Positions 33,741 through 45,341 of a DNA stretch of 64,000 nucleotides are shown here, piece after piece; the first letter of the stretch is position 1; each line of letters starts with the position of its first letter. The DNA lies in assembly GCA_023055425.1 (NCBI GenBank), contig JALGPY010000001.1, positions 29,935,001 to 29,999,000 of the forward strand. The letters run 5' to 3'. Below the pieces are notes generated by a model. The model made no database searches. It was given only the letters and a program-made list of their open reading frames with translations, and was not told where the DNA came from. Made by a program: the position numbers and the translations under genes. The stretch is from Linanthus parryae. Taxonomy: Eukaryota > Streptophyta > Magnoliopsida > Ericales > Polemoniaceae.

Positions 33741-34980
33741 TTGCACTTGCTGATGAGTGGGCTTCAATGTTGAATCCTTCTTATACTGTCTGGTTACTTG
33801 TTGATTAACATCTCAAGAGTTCTTTGATTTCTCCCATTACTGCTTATGTTCTTTCGAGGATCAGGATTTCTCTTGAACTCGGTTCTCTTCACTTTCCCGT
33901 TCTCATATCCATCCACTTAAGATGCGATTATGCTCTATTTTAAAAGCATCAGACATTTATAGCCTATCTTGATCAAATTAAAGTTCATATATGATCTGGC
34001 TATGGTCAATGAGATGATTACTGATGAAGATCTAGTCCTCTATATTCTTAGAGGATTGCTAGCAGAGTTTGATAACTTCAAGGCTAACATTCCTGTGAGA
34101 TTATCTCCCGTCTCGGTTACTGTACTGAGTTATCTTTTGCTCTCTGAAGAATTTTATGCTAGCTCTACTAATAACTGTACGCTAGCTCTACTAATAAACT
34201 CTTCATCAACTGTGGCTACTCTGGGAGAGCCAGTAACATCTCTTTTGTCTCCAATATTTGGATCACATAGACCAGGTTCTGGTTGTAAACCTAAGTACAA
34301 TGTAGCTTTCCAAACTCCTAGAGGAAATCCTAATTAAGATTCAGGTTCTGTTTTAAAATTTGGAGCTAATGGTGGTTCAAATGATGTTGTGGCTTGTCAA
34401 GTTTGTTGCAAAACTAGGCACACGGCTAGAGATTGGTGGTTCAGAACTGAACTGCAAAGACATGGGAGTACCAAATCATCATTTTCACATAGAAAGTTTT
34501 CTAGACGAGCTTATCACTAAGAGGCTATATCACCATAGCAATTGAGAGTCCAACATCAGCAACCATCTGCATACTTATATTTATCTGTTCTTGGACCTCC
34601 TCCAAGACCTATATCTCAACCAGCAACTGATAAGCCATTCATTCTTGATTCAAAGTGCCAATCACCACTTCACTAATCATGGTGATGCAGTCCAACAGGT
34701 CACTCCCTACATTGTCGTCGACTATATGACTATTGGTAATTGATCAGAAATGCCCATTTTCCATTCTGGTAACACTCTCATTAACATCATTGCTACTCAA
34801 TTTCAGCACAAGAATGTCTTAGTCTCTCCTCATATTTCTTATACATTGTTGTTGAGTATCACTTCAAAATTGTACCATCTCTTTGACTCCACTGGACTTC
34901 CTGTCTAGGACAATGTTTCACATCCAGTTGTCCACATAAATCATGTATTAATGGCCTCTACGTTTTCCATCATAATCATC
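33740..34980 (+). pseudogene. Ty1/copia gag remnant, zinc knuckle and protease edge
   Basis: MITDEDLVLYILRGLLAEFDNFKANI (33969-34337 ORF, quoted across two motifs: MITDEDLVLYILRGL and LAEFDNF) is the UBN2/gag-polypeptide core of copia elements. A degenerate CCHC (CQVCCKTRHTARDWW) follows near 34395, then a broken protease signature around FILDS (34640). Stops throughout; no LTR assigned. Lineage differs from the Sire elements. Confidence 0.7.
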
Positions 34981-35000
34981 ATCGTCATAATCACCAACTT

Positions 35001-35660
35001 TGTAACACCCTGCAAATTTTTATAGGGGTCAAATTGTAAATTTTTAAATTTTCTTAGTTAGTTGTGTATTTTACCTGATTAGCATTGTTTGCTGATATCT
35101 ATTCAGCAGAGAACATGTAGAATGTCAATTCATAGTAGGGGCTGTTATGCAATATGTGAGAAACTTGGGCATTGTCTGCGATTTCTAGCAAAGTGAAAGC
35201 CTGGCAAAGTCTTGACCGAGTCGAGATTTATAAAACTTGTGGGAGTACTTTTAGACTAACTCGAGTTAGTGGGGCCAAAGTTAAATTTATTGAAAACTCA
35301 ATTCTCCTTAAATCACCCTATTACCCCCCCCCCCCAACTTTTGTAAATTTCACATGCACCCCCTTGGCGCATAAGTGCCGCTTGTCAAGGGCTTTGTAAC
35401 ACCTCGCCAATGAGGTGGCAACTCCTCATGAATCAACTCTACTAGCTAGTGTTGGATGAAACTTCATCATTTACTCATCATCTTCTTCATGTCCACCTAA
35501 CACCACCACAACTCCACCACTCCTCCACCACAACTCCACCTCGACACCACCACCTGGAAAATTGCAATTGCTGGAAGGAGAGGATCAGGTGGGGAGCAAA
35601 ACACCCAAAGAAATTCGAGTTTTCATTCAATATCAAGAGAGAAAGCACGACTTGAAGGTA
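35001..35660 (+). repeat. Possible Ty3/gypsy LTR fragment
   Basis: Begins TGTAACACCCTGCAA, a typical gypsy LTR start, followed by AT-rich sequence, a C-run at 35326-35337 and ACC/CCA-rich sequence (35490-35560). No second copy or PBS found; right end abuts a copia RT remnant. Confidence 0.35.
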
Positions 35661-35664
35661 TGAA

Positions 35665-36399
35665 CCCTAGTTTAGTCATTCAAAATAAGCTAGTCATCGA
35701 CATGCAAACAAACTACCACATAGCATTCATGAATGTTCTTAATGTAGACACATTTATCACACTCATTGATGTTAAATCCACTCGATAACATAGCTCTATC
35801 AAACTTCTCGTCCCTTTTTATCGAAGCTTGTTTGAGCCCATCCAAATATTTAACAAGTCAACCAACCCTATGCATTGGTCCATACAAATTTTCTCGTTCA
35901 GTTCACCATTCAAGAACGTTGTCTTATCGTCCATTTGATGAATCTTGAGGTCGAATAAAGACGCTATAGTTATTAGGTTCTTCTTGTCATCGGCGAGTAG
36001 GTATCAAAGAAATCAATCTCTTCATGTTGCTTGAATCCCTTAGTTATCATCCGACCTTTGTACTTATCAACTGATCTAATAGCTTTCAGTTTTTTTATCA
36101 AAAACCTACTTGCACCCAAGTGGTTTATAACCAGGAGGAAGATCCACCACTTCCCAAATGTAGTTTTGTATAATAGAATCAATTTCACTGTTAATTGATT
36201 CCTTTCAATACGGAGCTTTAAGACTATAGACCACTTGCATATGTCTTTGGTTCATCGTCCATCATTAGGAGAACCAGTTTTTTTAGAAATTGAAGCCATT
36301 ATCCACCGTCGAGGTTCATCCTCTTATGTAATTTCCTCATTTGTTAATTTATGTATCCATTAGGGATGATACTGATATTCCCTTTCCTTACATGAAAAT
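35665..36399 (-). pseudogene. RT remnant of element D
   Basis: Minus-strand ORF 36188-35973 reads KLKAIRSVDKYKGRMITKGF..EIDFFDTYSPMTR, the N-terminal RT block; further pieces read IHQMDDKTTFLNGEL and the degenerate active site CLHVDD near 35690. Many stops. Confidence 0.78.
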
Positions 36400-37456
36400 T
36401 GTTGGTTTTGGATACCCTAGAAGTAATCTGTTTAGAATGAACGTTAGTTGCTAGAATAATTATTGTATTATTTATGGAGATATTTAATATAATGAAGTCC
36501 TTAGATTGCAATTGTGATGTTTATCTTAAATATCCCTAGTCCACTATATTGATTAATTGGACGATCAACTATAGACTAGTATGTGGGTGGATATATGGGG
36601 ATATCAAGTCTAACACATGGGTATGCATTAGGAGTAATGGCATACTGGATAGACCCACCACGAGAAGGCTACATTAGATTATGTCAACGCCACAAGCGCT
36701 TCTCGTTGTGCTAATGGTGTTGTAATCCTTAGACTTGAAGTCACTGGATTCTCTAGTTGTGCAATATCATGTTTTGATATTATCAAACGTTACAACATGA
36801 CTGGGTAACTATAAAGATAACAATCGGGCGTGATAGGAAGCAAGCTTATAGGTGGCAGTGATGTAAACAAGATTTGTCCCTCTTACATAATAGGAGTAAA
36901 TATCCAGGGCCACCCGAGGGGTAGAGCTTATGGAATGTCTGGCCAGACTCAGATAAATCAATATGGAGATATTGATGTTATCTACATGATAAGTATATTC
37001 CCACGATCGAGAAACTATAGATTGGATATACGAGTGTGACGAATATGTCTCGTGTCCAATCCAAATATGGAGACAAAGGGATAACACAACACGCTAACAT
37101 TGGGCACAAGGTTTGCCGGGATCACTTACTATTTCTATTAGTTGGGTAGCATAGATGTGTTGCTAGACATCGCTCTTTGTTTGAAATAATTACTACCAAC
37201 TAAGTAGAAACCTATGGGGTCACACACCGTATGGATTAAACTGGATATGGGTATTAATTAGTTGGGCTAATTAATAATAGGATCACAACGCAATCACAAG
37301 CAAAGTTAGTAGGACTAATTTGCAAGTGGACTAATCCATGTAAGGACATGATTAGTATTGTGGCTTTTATGTAGTTAATAAAGAGTTATTACTATATAAA
37401 GGAATCTAGCTTGTTATTTTCTCACTAGAGTCATTATTGAGAGAAACATAACAAAG

Positions 37457-37500
<44 letters not shown>

Positions 37501-37819
37501 CTAGAGGCCGAAGCCCCCTAGACCCGTCGGCCCCCCTTGCCGCCGTCGGCCCCCTTGGGCGTTGGAAGTGCCTCGTTTTGCATGATCATTTCCTCCTTTC
37601 TTCCGTTGCTAGCACTACACGGTGGGAAGGAATCCAGTCAAAGATCCAAGGTGTGGACGTAGAGACGAAGACACAATTCTTCGTAGTAATCACACAAACT
37701 AAGGTACACGTGTTTCTACCCTAATCATGTTATGATTGTTTGCCTGTGATCCTTGGAGGGGTTTGAGCAGGATTTATTTTTGTTTTATTCCCCAGCGTAA
37801 CCTGCATCGAAACCCTACA
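36400..37819 (+). repeat. Solo LTR of copia family X (copy 2)
   Basis: TGTTGGTTTTGG...CCCTACA, 1420 bp, flanked by AAAAT (36395-36399) and AAAAC (37820-37824), a target duplication with one mismatch. Contains a TATA-like CTATATAAAGG near 37392 and a (GA)n tract at 37459-37498. Collinear with 10643-11737. Orientation taken from TATA and the AG-rich leader. Confidence 0.75.
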
Positions 37820-37997
37820 AAAACATGTCCTAAAATAATGATGCGGTCGTAGCTTCTATTATAGTCAGGGACGGACCCAGAAAATATTTGTAGGGGGACC
37901 AAGGCAAAAGATGTAACACTAATTTCACTTTAAAATGACAGATTTCATTAACTAATAAAACTGTATAATTCCAATAGATAATAATTAAATTATGCAG

Positions 37998-38031
<34 letters not shown>

Positions 38032-38268
38032 GTAATTCCATGGGTGTATGATTTACTGCGCCTGATTCAAACAAATTAATGTCTTGTTGACAAAACTTGG
38101 CATAGCTATGGTCACAACTCAGAAGTATACTTTTATCTTTGGCCCTCTCTCCTTATATCTAACCCAAACAAGGCCCAAGAAAATTCTTTACGTGCATGCT
38201 AGGCTTATTAGAAACTCTTTACGTACTATCACAAAACATCAAGGGGGGCATATGAAAATTATGCACAT
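37820..38268. other. Sequence between X LTR and integrase remnant, with a 33-A run
   Basis: An A-run at 37998-38030 follows a unit containing GGGACGGACCCAGAAAAT at 37868, a word common in plant interspersed repeats. This may be a retroposed copy; no ORF. Confidence 0.35.
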
Positions 38269-39160
38269 TTATCTGGTGTATAACAATGATAATGTATAAC
38301 TATAGGTGTTAGTAGGCAAAAATCTTATGGAGGGGGGGGGTGGGTGGGTGGGAGAGGACAGCCATAGCATGGTTCCGACGCTAATTATAGTGTTTTCATG
38401 TATGTCAGGGAAACATGACTTGTGAACCATAAACTGATACGCATTATTGTCGCGTGCATATCCCAAAAACACACAGTCCACTGTAAGGTCCAATGCGGAC
38501 CCCTTTTGGAGGTGGTACCAACACATTTTCCAGACACCACCGCGGTCAAATGAATTTATTAGTAGGTGGATGACCCTTTTCAAAACTAATGTAGAGTCTT
38601 ATTAATTTTCTTTCGAGGAATCCTATTAAGAATATATGAGAAATCCAGAACATAAGAGCATATCATTCATCAATTTTTCGAACTTTCTGCTCTTTCGCTC
38701 AACAACGCCATTTTGTTGTGGCGAATAAGGTGTTTTTGTTTGGTGAACAATTCCAATTATGTACAAACTTATTCAAGGGATTCATATTCACCACCCCTGT
38801 CACTCCTTGGTGACTTGATCTTCTTTTCAAGTTAAATTTTAACCTCACTTTTGTAGTTCATGAATGCACTTATGGCTTCATCCTTACGTCGTAACAGATA
38901 TACATAGGCATACCTAGTGCAATCATATATAAATGTGACAAATACGTATATCCCGCTCTTGTTTGAACTACTTTAAAATCACGAAGATTTAAATGTATTT
39001 ATTCAAGAGGAGTTGTACTTCTAGTAACACAGTCACGAAGATTTAAATGCTTAACATTTTTCGGTTAAGTCAGTCTCTGATTCAGGTAGATGACCAGTTT
39101 TCATCAATTTATTTTTTGAATTAAATTTATGTGGTCTAATCCACTAGGGTAGATTGTGAT
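38269..39160 (-). pseudogene. Integrase remnant of element D
   Basis: Minus-strand pieces in order: CTRYAYVYLLRRKDEAI (about 38950-38890), SDRGGEYES (38800), KTPYSPQQNG (38730-38700) and VDCVFLGYARDNNAYQFMVH (38480-38420). These are the copia integrase catalytic Asp region, the QQNG motif and the C-terminal FLGY motif. Frameshifted. Confidence 0.8.
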
Positions 39161-39201
39161 CACGTTGAGTCATGTAATGATGTGTAGTGTTTGTAATTTA
39201 C

Positions 39202-42200
39202 AGAAACGACCCGGGATCTCGGTTCAGGGTTAATGCGACAATCGATATCCAAAAGTAGAACTATATTTATAAATATTACAATTTATTTAACACAAAAATC
39301 TTTGAGACGATAAATTTACAACCGTAATGTGATTGAAATAAGTTATGTGTTAAATCATAAGTGATCTAATCTAAGCTAAGCGTCTTCGTCTCGATTAGCG
39401 TTCCCAACCCCACCTTGTTTGATGACCTGCAGTTTTAAAATAGCAAAAGCCGACGCAGTTTTGAAGAAAAATGATCAGTAAAAACTGAGTAAATACACAC
39501 TACGACATGTAAAGCAACGAGTGGCACGGAAGCATGAATTGAAATAGCTCAAGAGATTTGAAACATTAGTAAGTAATGAGGTGAGAACTTTTGAAAAAGT
39601 ATAAGGATTCGCATATCAAGTACTTCTCATCTTTAAAATATCAGTAAACCATTCAACATATTCTTAAACAAGAAAGATCAACAGTAAACAAGTTCATTTG
39701 AAGTGATAATGATATTAAATCACGAGTACCCAATGCTTTTCAATTTATTTCATTACATTAGGCAATCAAGAGCCACAACAACATCAATAGAGTAATCAAA
39801 CTTTCTTTCAATTCCAATTTAACCGTTAAGTTTAGCTGAGGCATGTCTAGAGCCACCAGCAGGATCGATGTAGACAGAGGGATCACGAAATAATCACTAA
39901 GGGTTCCTTCTAGGGTCTATCAAACTCTATTTCACCCGAGCGTTAAGGGAGCCCATTCGTCAACCCCGCTCATAAAATTAGCTAAAAGGCCTTAAGTGTC
40001 GACACCCCTATACCGTAGTGACCCTTACAAGTATAAGTAGCACTCTATAGCTCTAAAAAACCCCTTGGCCTCAATATCTTGATACATTTTGGCTCATCGG
40101 GGGCGGATTTGTGAACATTGACGTTCTATCCAATAATAAGAAGCATTGCTTCAATGGTCTTAGCCATAAGAAAATGGAGGATCGCTTGACGCCTCCCATT
40201 AATAACAGTACTCTGTACATCGTCCTAAGTCTATTAGAGGTATTTTATTTCTTCTCTTTCACATAACCAGAATCAGAATTTCAACATTGCACAAGTAATT
40301 TCCGAGAGTTCTCAAAGGAGATGAATATAATAGTTTAACAACATTCGAGTGGAAAACATGCATTCTCATACTTTTTCATATAACAAGCATTCATTTGAAA
40401 CATCGAACGCATACGCACATTTTGATATGAAAAGGTCGTACATATGTACTTACCACTGAGATGAAGCACAATCAAAAGCAAGAAACTAAGCCTAGCACTC
40501 CGACGACAACCGCTCTCTCCTACGAGGTCGATATCTACAATCACACGTATGACGTACTCGTTATAACCAATTTACACATGCATAATAACAATGAAAACCT
40601 ACATGTCACATAGTCCTATATGTCACTAATGAACATATAAAGATGTTTAATTATCAAAATAATTCCAACAAAACACCTAGAAGTTCAAAAATTCAAGTTT
40701 TCTAAAAAATGTGAAACTACAATTCTGGACAGAATTGTAGCTCTGACTTTGGAGCCATATTTACCATATCAAATCATCTCCTAAAATCTTGAAATTAATG
40801 TATGATGAACCTATATGTGTCTACTTTCAGAAACATCAAGAAAATCATGCATAGCTACTATAAAACTCATGTTACAAAAATAACAAACACTGCTATGCAG
40901 AGACATGTTTGGAAGAAAGTTTCAACTTTGAAGACCAATTACTACTACTTGGAGAATAGGTAAAATGCCTATATTCTCCAGAATGAATCCCTTATGTGTC
41001 TAGTTTCATCACAAGAAAGATTGGGTGTCATAAGTTTCTGGAAATGAGATTTTTAACAAAAATGGTAAAACTTGTCCAAAAACAGAATTTCAGAAAACAT
41101 GCAACTTAGAATGAGCATATCTCCCTAACCGTAAAGGCTATGAAGTTGAATTTTCTTTCAAAATGACCCTATTTTAGTCTAGTTTCAGAATATGAAATAT
41201 TTAAAAATTCCACAGAGATAAAATTTAGAGATAATATACGTTTATACAAACTGGTCAGATTGTATGAACATGCAATTTTTTCAAAAATCAACAAGAATGG
41301 TTCTAATGATACATGCAACTTGTAAAGACTTGATTTTCACCCAAATAACATCATTTTAGGCATTAAGTAAGACTTTTACATGCTCTTGACACAAATGATC
41401 AAAACCCTCTTGGGTAACAAATGCAAAGAAGTTAACATTCACAACATGCATGTGGGTTCTAGTGTGGATTTCATGAAATAGTCAAAATTTTGGAGTCAAA
41501 CACATGATCTAACTATGGAAATGAAGAATAAATCATGGAGATGAAGAAAGCTAAGATGGAATTTCATCAATCAAAGCAAAAGATGGACATGCATGAATGA
41601 ATTGAAGACTAGAAGAAATGTTACCCCAACATTCAAGATGATGGTGAGGAAAAGAGTGAAATGGGTCTTCAATTCATGAGTAGAATGGTGAAATGACTCC
41701 CCTCCATAGTTGTATAGAGCTTGGAATCAAGTTTTTCATGCTTTGGATGCTACAAAATGAAGTTTTCATGGTGTTTTTGTGAGGTCAACTCCCAAAAACG
41801 GGAATAATATTTGAAGAGAGAGAAGAGAGCTTGTATGAATGCTCTTGAAATGAAATACATATGAATAATTGAGAGGAAGAAATGGGATTGATTGAGGATG
41901 AGTGGGATGATTGTGTTTGAGTGTTCTTGATGAGAAGGTGATGAAAAAGAAATGAATGAGAAAGAGATGGTGAGTGAAAAGTGTGTAGGAAGTGTTTGTG
42001 ATGAACATGGAGGTAGATGGATGTCACAAGAGTGTAAATAGAGTTTACTAGCATTATTTTATTGGAGTTGACCAAAATTGTGGAGAGTGTACTTGGAATG
42101 TAAAAAAAATCAATTACATTAGTTGTTGGATGGAGTTGAAGAATAGAAACATAGAGCAATGAGGGTAAGATTATAATTCTCACTTACCAACAATCACATA

Positions 42201-42532
42201 AAAGTTATTAGTATTATTTTTTTTATAAATTATAAACTTAGCAAATAATTTCAAATATGATGCTATGTATATAAATGTCAAAAATTCACTTTTATAAAAC
42301 TACAAATAAGTTCCAAATATACAAAATAAATTTTATATAATATTGCTTAACTTTTCCAAACCCCCAATTAACCCAAAAAAGAAATTCTAGATAATCATTC
42401 ATGTCCAATGACACCCTTAAACTTTAAAACTAAAAAGAATTCAAGAACGAGTTTGAAATATAAATTTATTGAAATTCTCGCATACTTTTCTAAAATTACC
42501 AAATAACCTCAACTAAAATACGGGGTATTACA
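39202..42532 (-). repeat. Ty3/gypsy solo LTR, 3.3 kb
   Basis: On the minus strand it starts TGTAATACCCCGTATTTTAG and ends GAGATCCCGGGTCGTTTCT, the usual layout of chromovirus-type LTRs, including CTGCAGGTCAT followed by GGGTTGGGAACGC near the 3' part. TTTAC is directly repeated at 39197-39201 and 42533-42537. No PBS, internal region or second LTR, so it is a solo LTR left by LTR-LTR recombination. Confidence 0.85.
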
Positions 42533-42868
42533 TTTACGCTTTCTCTAACTATTGTAACTGAGATTGATCAGGATTAATAAGAAAGTTGAGACTACAATTA
42601 AAGTTATAAATACTAATAATACTTTCTTTAGATAAGTAACATATTGGTTCAATAATTTTAAAAAATATAGATAAGTAACATATTCTTTCAATAATTTAAA
42701 CAAATGTTTTTCTTAGAACTTTTTTTATCGTCAACCGGGTTTGAACCCGGAACTCCGTGCAGGGACTTCTAACGCTCTTGAGCTACCACCCTAGCTGCAT
42801 TTAAACGAATAATTTACATTTTAGAGAATTTAACATTGTTTTTTAATATTATTTCATTTTGTGCAAAG
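42533..42868 (-). repeat. tRNA-like repeat (SINE head) and AT-rich flank
   Basis: On the minus strand: box A-like TAGCTCAAGAG (42785-42775) and box B GGTTCAAACCC (42747-42737), with AACCGGGTT-type T-arm pairing. A real tRNA is not supported because the anticodon arm and acceptor do not fold. The rest is AT-rich with a repeated AGATAAGTAACATATT word (42631, 42669). Confidence 0.45.
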
Positions 42869-43803
42869 TGTAATAAAATGTTATATTTTCTTGATATAAT
42901 CTATGGAGAAAGTGAGAAAGTGAAGTAAGACTTGCTAGCTTGAAGAAGCTTGAAACCAAGGAGGAAATTAGTCCCACATTGGTACTCACAAGGTGGGTAG
43001 GTGGCTTTATATGGTTTCACACACATGGGTAGTGTATAACTACTAAGGTGTGTGGAGGACCATGTGTGTTCTTGTGTGCCTCGCGCGCACACAAACACGC
43101 GCGCCGCAGCCGCCTCGCCTCACCCCGACTCGGGTCGGGTCAGACCGGACCGGGTCGAAGGGCGATTTGGGCGAAATGTCTCGGCGACTCGCGTCTGCGA
43201 GGCGACTTGGCGTGAGGTTATTGATCAGTTTTGGACCATTACTCACCAGTTTTATTTTTTAATTAATGGGTGATTTAGTAATGATTTAAAACGTTTTTGA
43301 ACGCATTTAATGGGGATTAAGAGTGAGATAATTGCATCAGTTTTGTGCATCAAAACTGACTGATGCATTGTTTCTGTTCGGTGGTTGTTGCTTCGAGTTT
43401 CCTCTCTGTCTTTTCTCAACAGAATCCGAAACTGCTAGTGGAGTTCTTGGCAAACTGAGGTTCTGGTCCTTGTTGATTTTCGACGTTGCTGTGACTACGA
43501 AAATTTGAGCTGTTTTATCCTGGAAGAATCATCGCTGGAATCCCAACACAGCGTAAGTGGGGGCGATTATCTCTTCAAGAACAGTCAGGCCTTCTCGCAA
43601 GTCCCGACGACTCAGATGTTCTTTCTTTCTTTCTGTTAAATACTCGTGGATTAGAGGTATGCCTTCTAATTTGCCTTACTTTTATCAGTTTCTGATATGT
43701 ACGTTCTTTACCTTCATGTTTTGTTACCGGCGTTTCTTTGGCCATGGACTGTTAAATGATTATGCATGTCTAAAATTGTTAATTTTAGTGATTATTACCA
43801 ACA
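42869..43803 (+). repeat. 5' LTR of element C
   Basis: 935 bp, TGTAATAAAATG...ATTACCAACA. Contains CTTTATATGG near 43010 and a very CpG-rich block (43080-43170). Closely similar to 49012-49950. Confidence 0.92.
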
Positions 43804-43838
43804 ATCTTGAAGAGATAATCTGTTATTTGTTTAACAAA

Positions 43839-44740
43839 ATGGCTAGCGAAACTGATAAATCTGTTGGGGGTTCAACTACACCTGTTGTGGCCATTGATTG
43901 GGCCACTTATAGTTTTCCACAAGATGTTGAATTGACTGGTTTACCTGAAAAATTCAATGGAGGTGTTGGCTTTTCTCGTTGGAAGAAAAAGCTGAAATTG
44001 TGGTTAACTATAAAGGGTCTATGGCCTGTTGTGGAGTATGAGAAACCGGTAGTTGATCAAGAAAAGTCTGATTCAGTTAAGGCTTTTGCGAAGTGGGCTG
44101 AGAAAGACGGAGTGGCTAGGGCGGCTATTTTAGCTGCTATGTCGAACACTCTGTTTGATGTTTATTCATCAGATTCCTACACTGCAAAACTCTTATGGGA
44201 AAAGCTGAATGAGACACATAATATTGACTCACAAGGTCTGGAAAAGTATTATGTGTCTAAATTTTTTGACTTCAAACTGGTGGACAATAAGTCCATGGCT
44301 GAGCATGTGCATGAGTTCGAGATGATAGTGCATGCTTTGAAGGAGTCTGGTATGGACCTTCTAGAAAAGTTCTTGGTTATGTGTGTGATTGAAAAGCTCC
44401 CAAATTCTTGGGAAGACTTTTGTCTCTCCCTGAAAAGACAGAAAAGAGAAATCACATGGACACTCGGTGCAAGAACAACACAAGTCCAAACAGGGACATG
44501 TGATGCCAACAGAACCTTGTAGCGCGAAGCTTAATGTAGTCACTGTTGGAAAGAAAAGAAAAAACGTTTATAAGAAGGATGAAAGTGATAAACCTAAAAT
44601 TGACAATGACAAGGCCAAGAAACCAAAGGAAAACAAACCATGTTGGTTTTGTGGGCAGGTTGGACATTTTAGCAAGAACTTTGCTAAGAAAACCGAGGTG
44701 GTAGCGCAAGCGAATGTTGTGCTTGAAACCACAAGTGGGT
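43839..44740 (+). pseudogene. Gag of element C (one frameshift)
   Basis: MASETDKSVGGSTTPV through FNGGVGFSRWKKKLKLWL and NNKSMAEHVHEFEMIVHALK, the copia gag core; the frame shifts near 44465 (after KREITW), then continues as EQHKSKQGHVMPTEP to the zinc knuckle CWFCGQVGHFSKNF, whose last Cys is Phe. Confidence 0.88.
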
Positions 44741-44762
44741 ATGTGGTGAACATGGTTGTTGG

Positions 44763-45333
44763 TAGGGATGGCAATATGGTCCGATCCGATTTGAGATCCG
44801 AGCGATCCGAGCCGAATGGATCGGATCCGAATCTGATCTAATTGAAAATGGATCGGATTTGGATCCGGAAAGCCATACCCGAACGGATTTGGATATGGAT
44901 CTGGATCTGAGGGCAAATCCACTAGGTTCCAACCCGATCCAATCTGACGTATATGCGTGCTTTACAAATATACCCATATTACCTCCTACCAACACTTACA
45001 AGAAGAATATTAGAGTAACTCCAACATAAAAAGCTATTTCTGTTGGTTTTTAGGCTTCATAACTTACGAACATGCCTTAGCATATGAAATAGTGTTTATT
45101 TTTTATGTTATTTTTTCTATTTTATTGCAAAATTCAGTCGGATCCGATCCGAATCTGATCCGACCACGTACTCTATGGATCTACGGATCGGATTCGGATC
45201 AGCTGAATGAAACCTGATCCGATCTTATCCGAGTCCGGTGATGATCCGAACGGATCTGGATCTCATTTCTCCTAGTCGGATCTGGATGGGGAAGGGCCTG
45301 ATCCGATTCGGATCCGACCAGTTGCCGTCCCTA
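44763..45333. mobile_element. hAT-type non-autonomous DNA transposon (571 bp) inside element C
   Basis: Terminal inverted repeats TAGGGATGGCAAT / TAGGGACGGCAAC with an exact 8-bp target duplication GTTGTTGG (44755-44762 and 45334-45341); both are hAT hallmarks. Both subterminal zones are packed with GGATCCGAT-type words in both orientations, possible transposase-binding sites. No transposase ORF. Insertion plus duplicated site totals 579 bp, a multiple of three. Confidence 0.93.
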
Positions 45334-45341
45334 GTTGTTGG

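Larger units (their letters stand above)
35661..39196 (-). mobile_element. Ty1/copia pol remnant (element D), split by an LTR insertion
   Basis: On the minus strand, integrase (39160-38270) precedes RT (36390-35665) as expected for copia. The two are separated by the family X solo LTR (36400-37819) and 450 bp of other sequence. No LTRs of its own are visible: the left end is truncated and the right end meets the gypsy solo LTR. Confidence 0.75.

Noticed and set aside
41766..42183. Ser/His/Phe-rich minus-strand frames of 80-132 codons
   Set aside because: Inside the gypsy solo LTR; AG-rich DNA read antisense gives open but unstructured frames.
43052..43273. Cys/Arg-rich frames in the CpG-rich block, repeated at 49199-49420
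   Set aside because: Lie in both LTRs of element C, in several overlapping frames, without conservation of a protein; best seen as LTR leader sequence.
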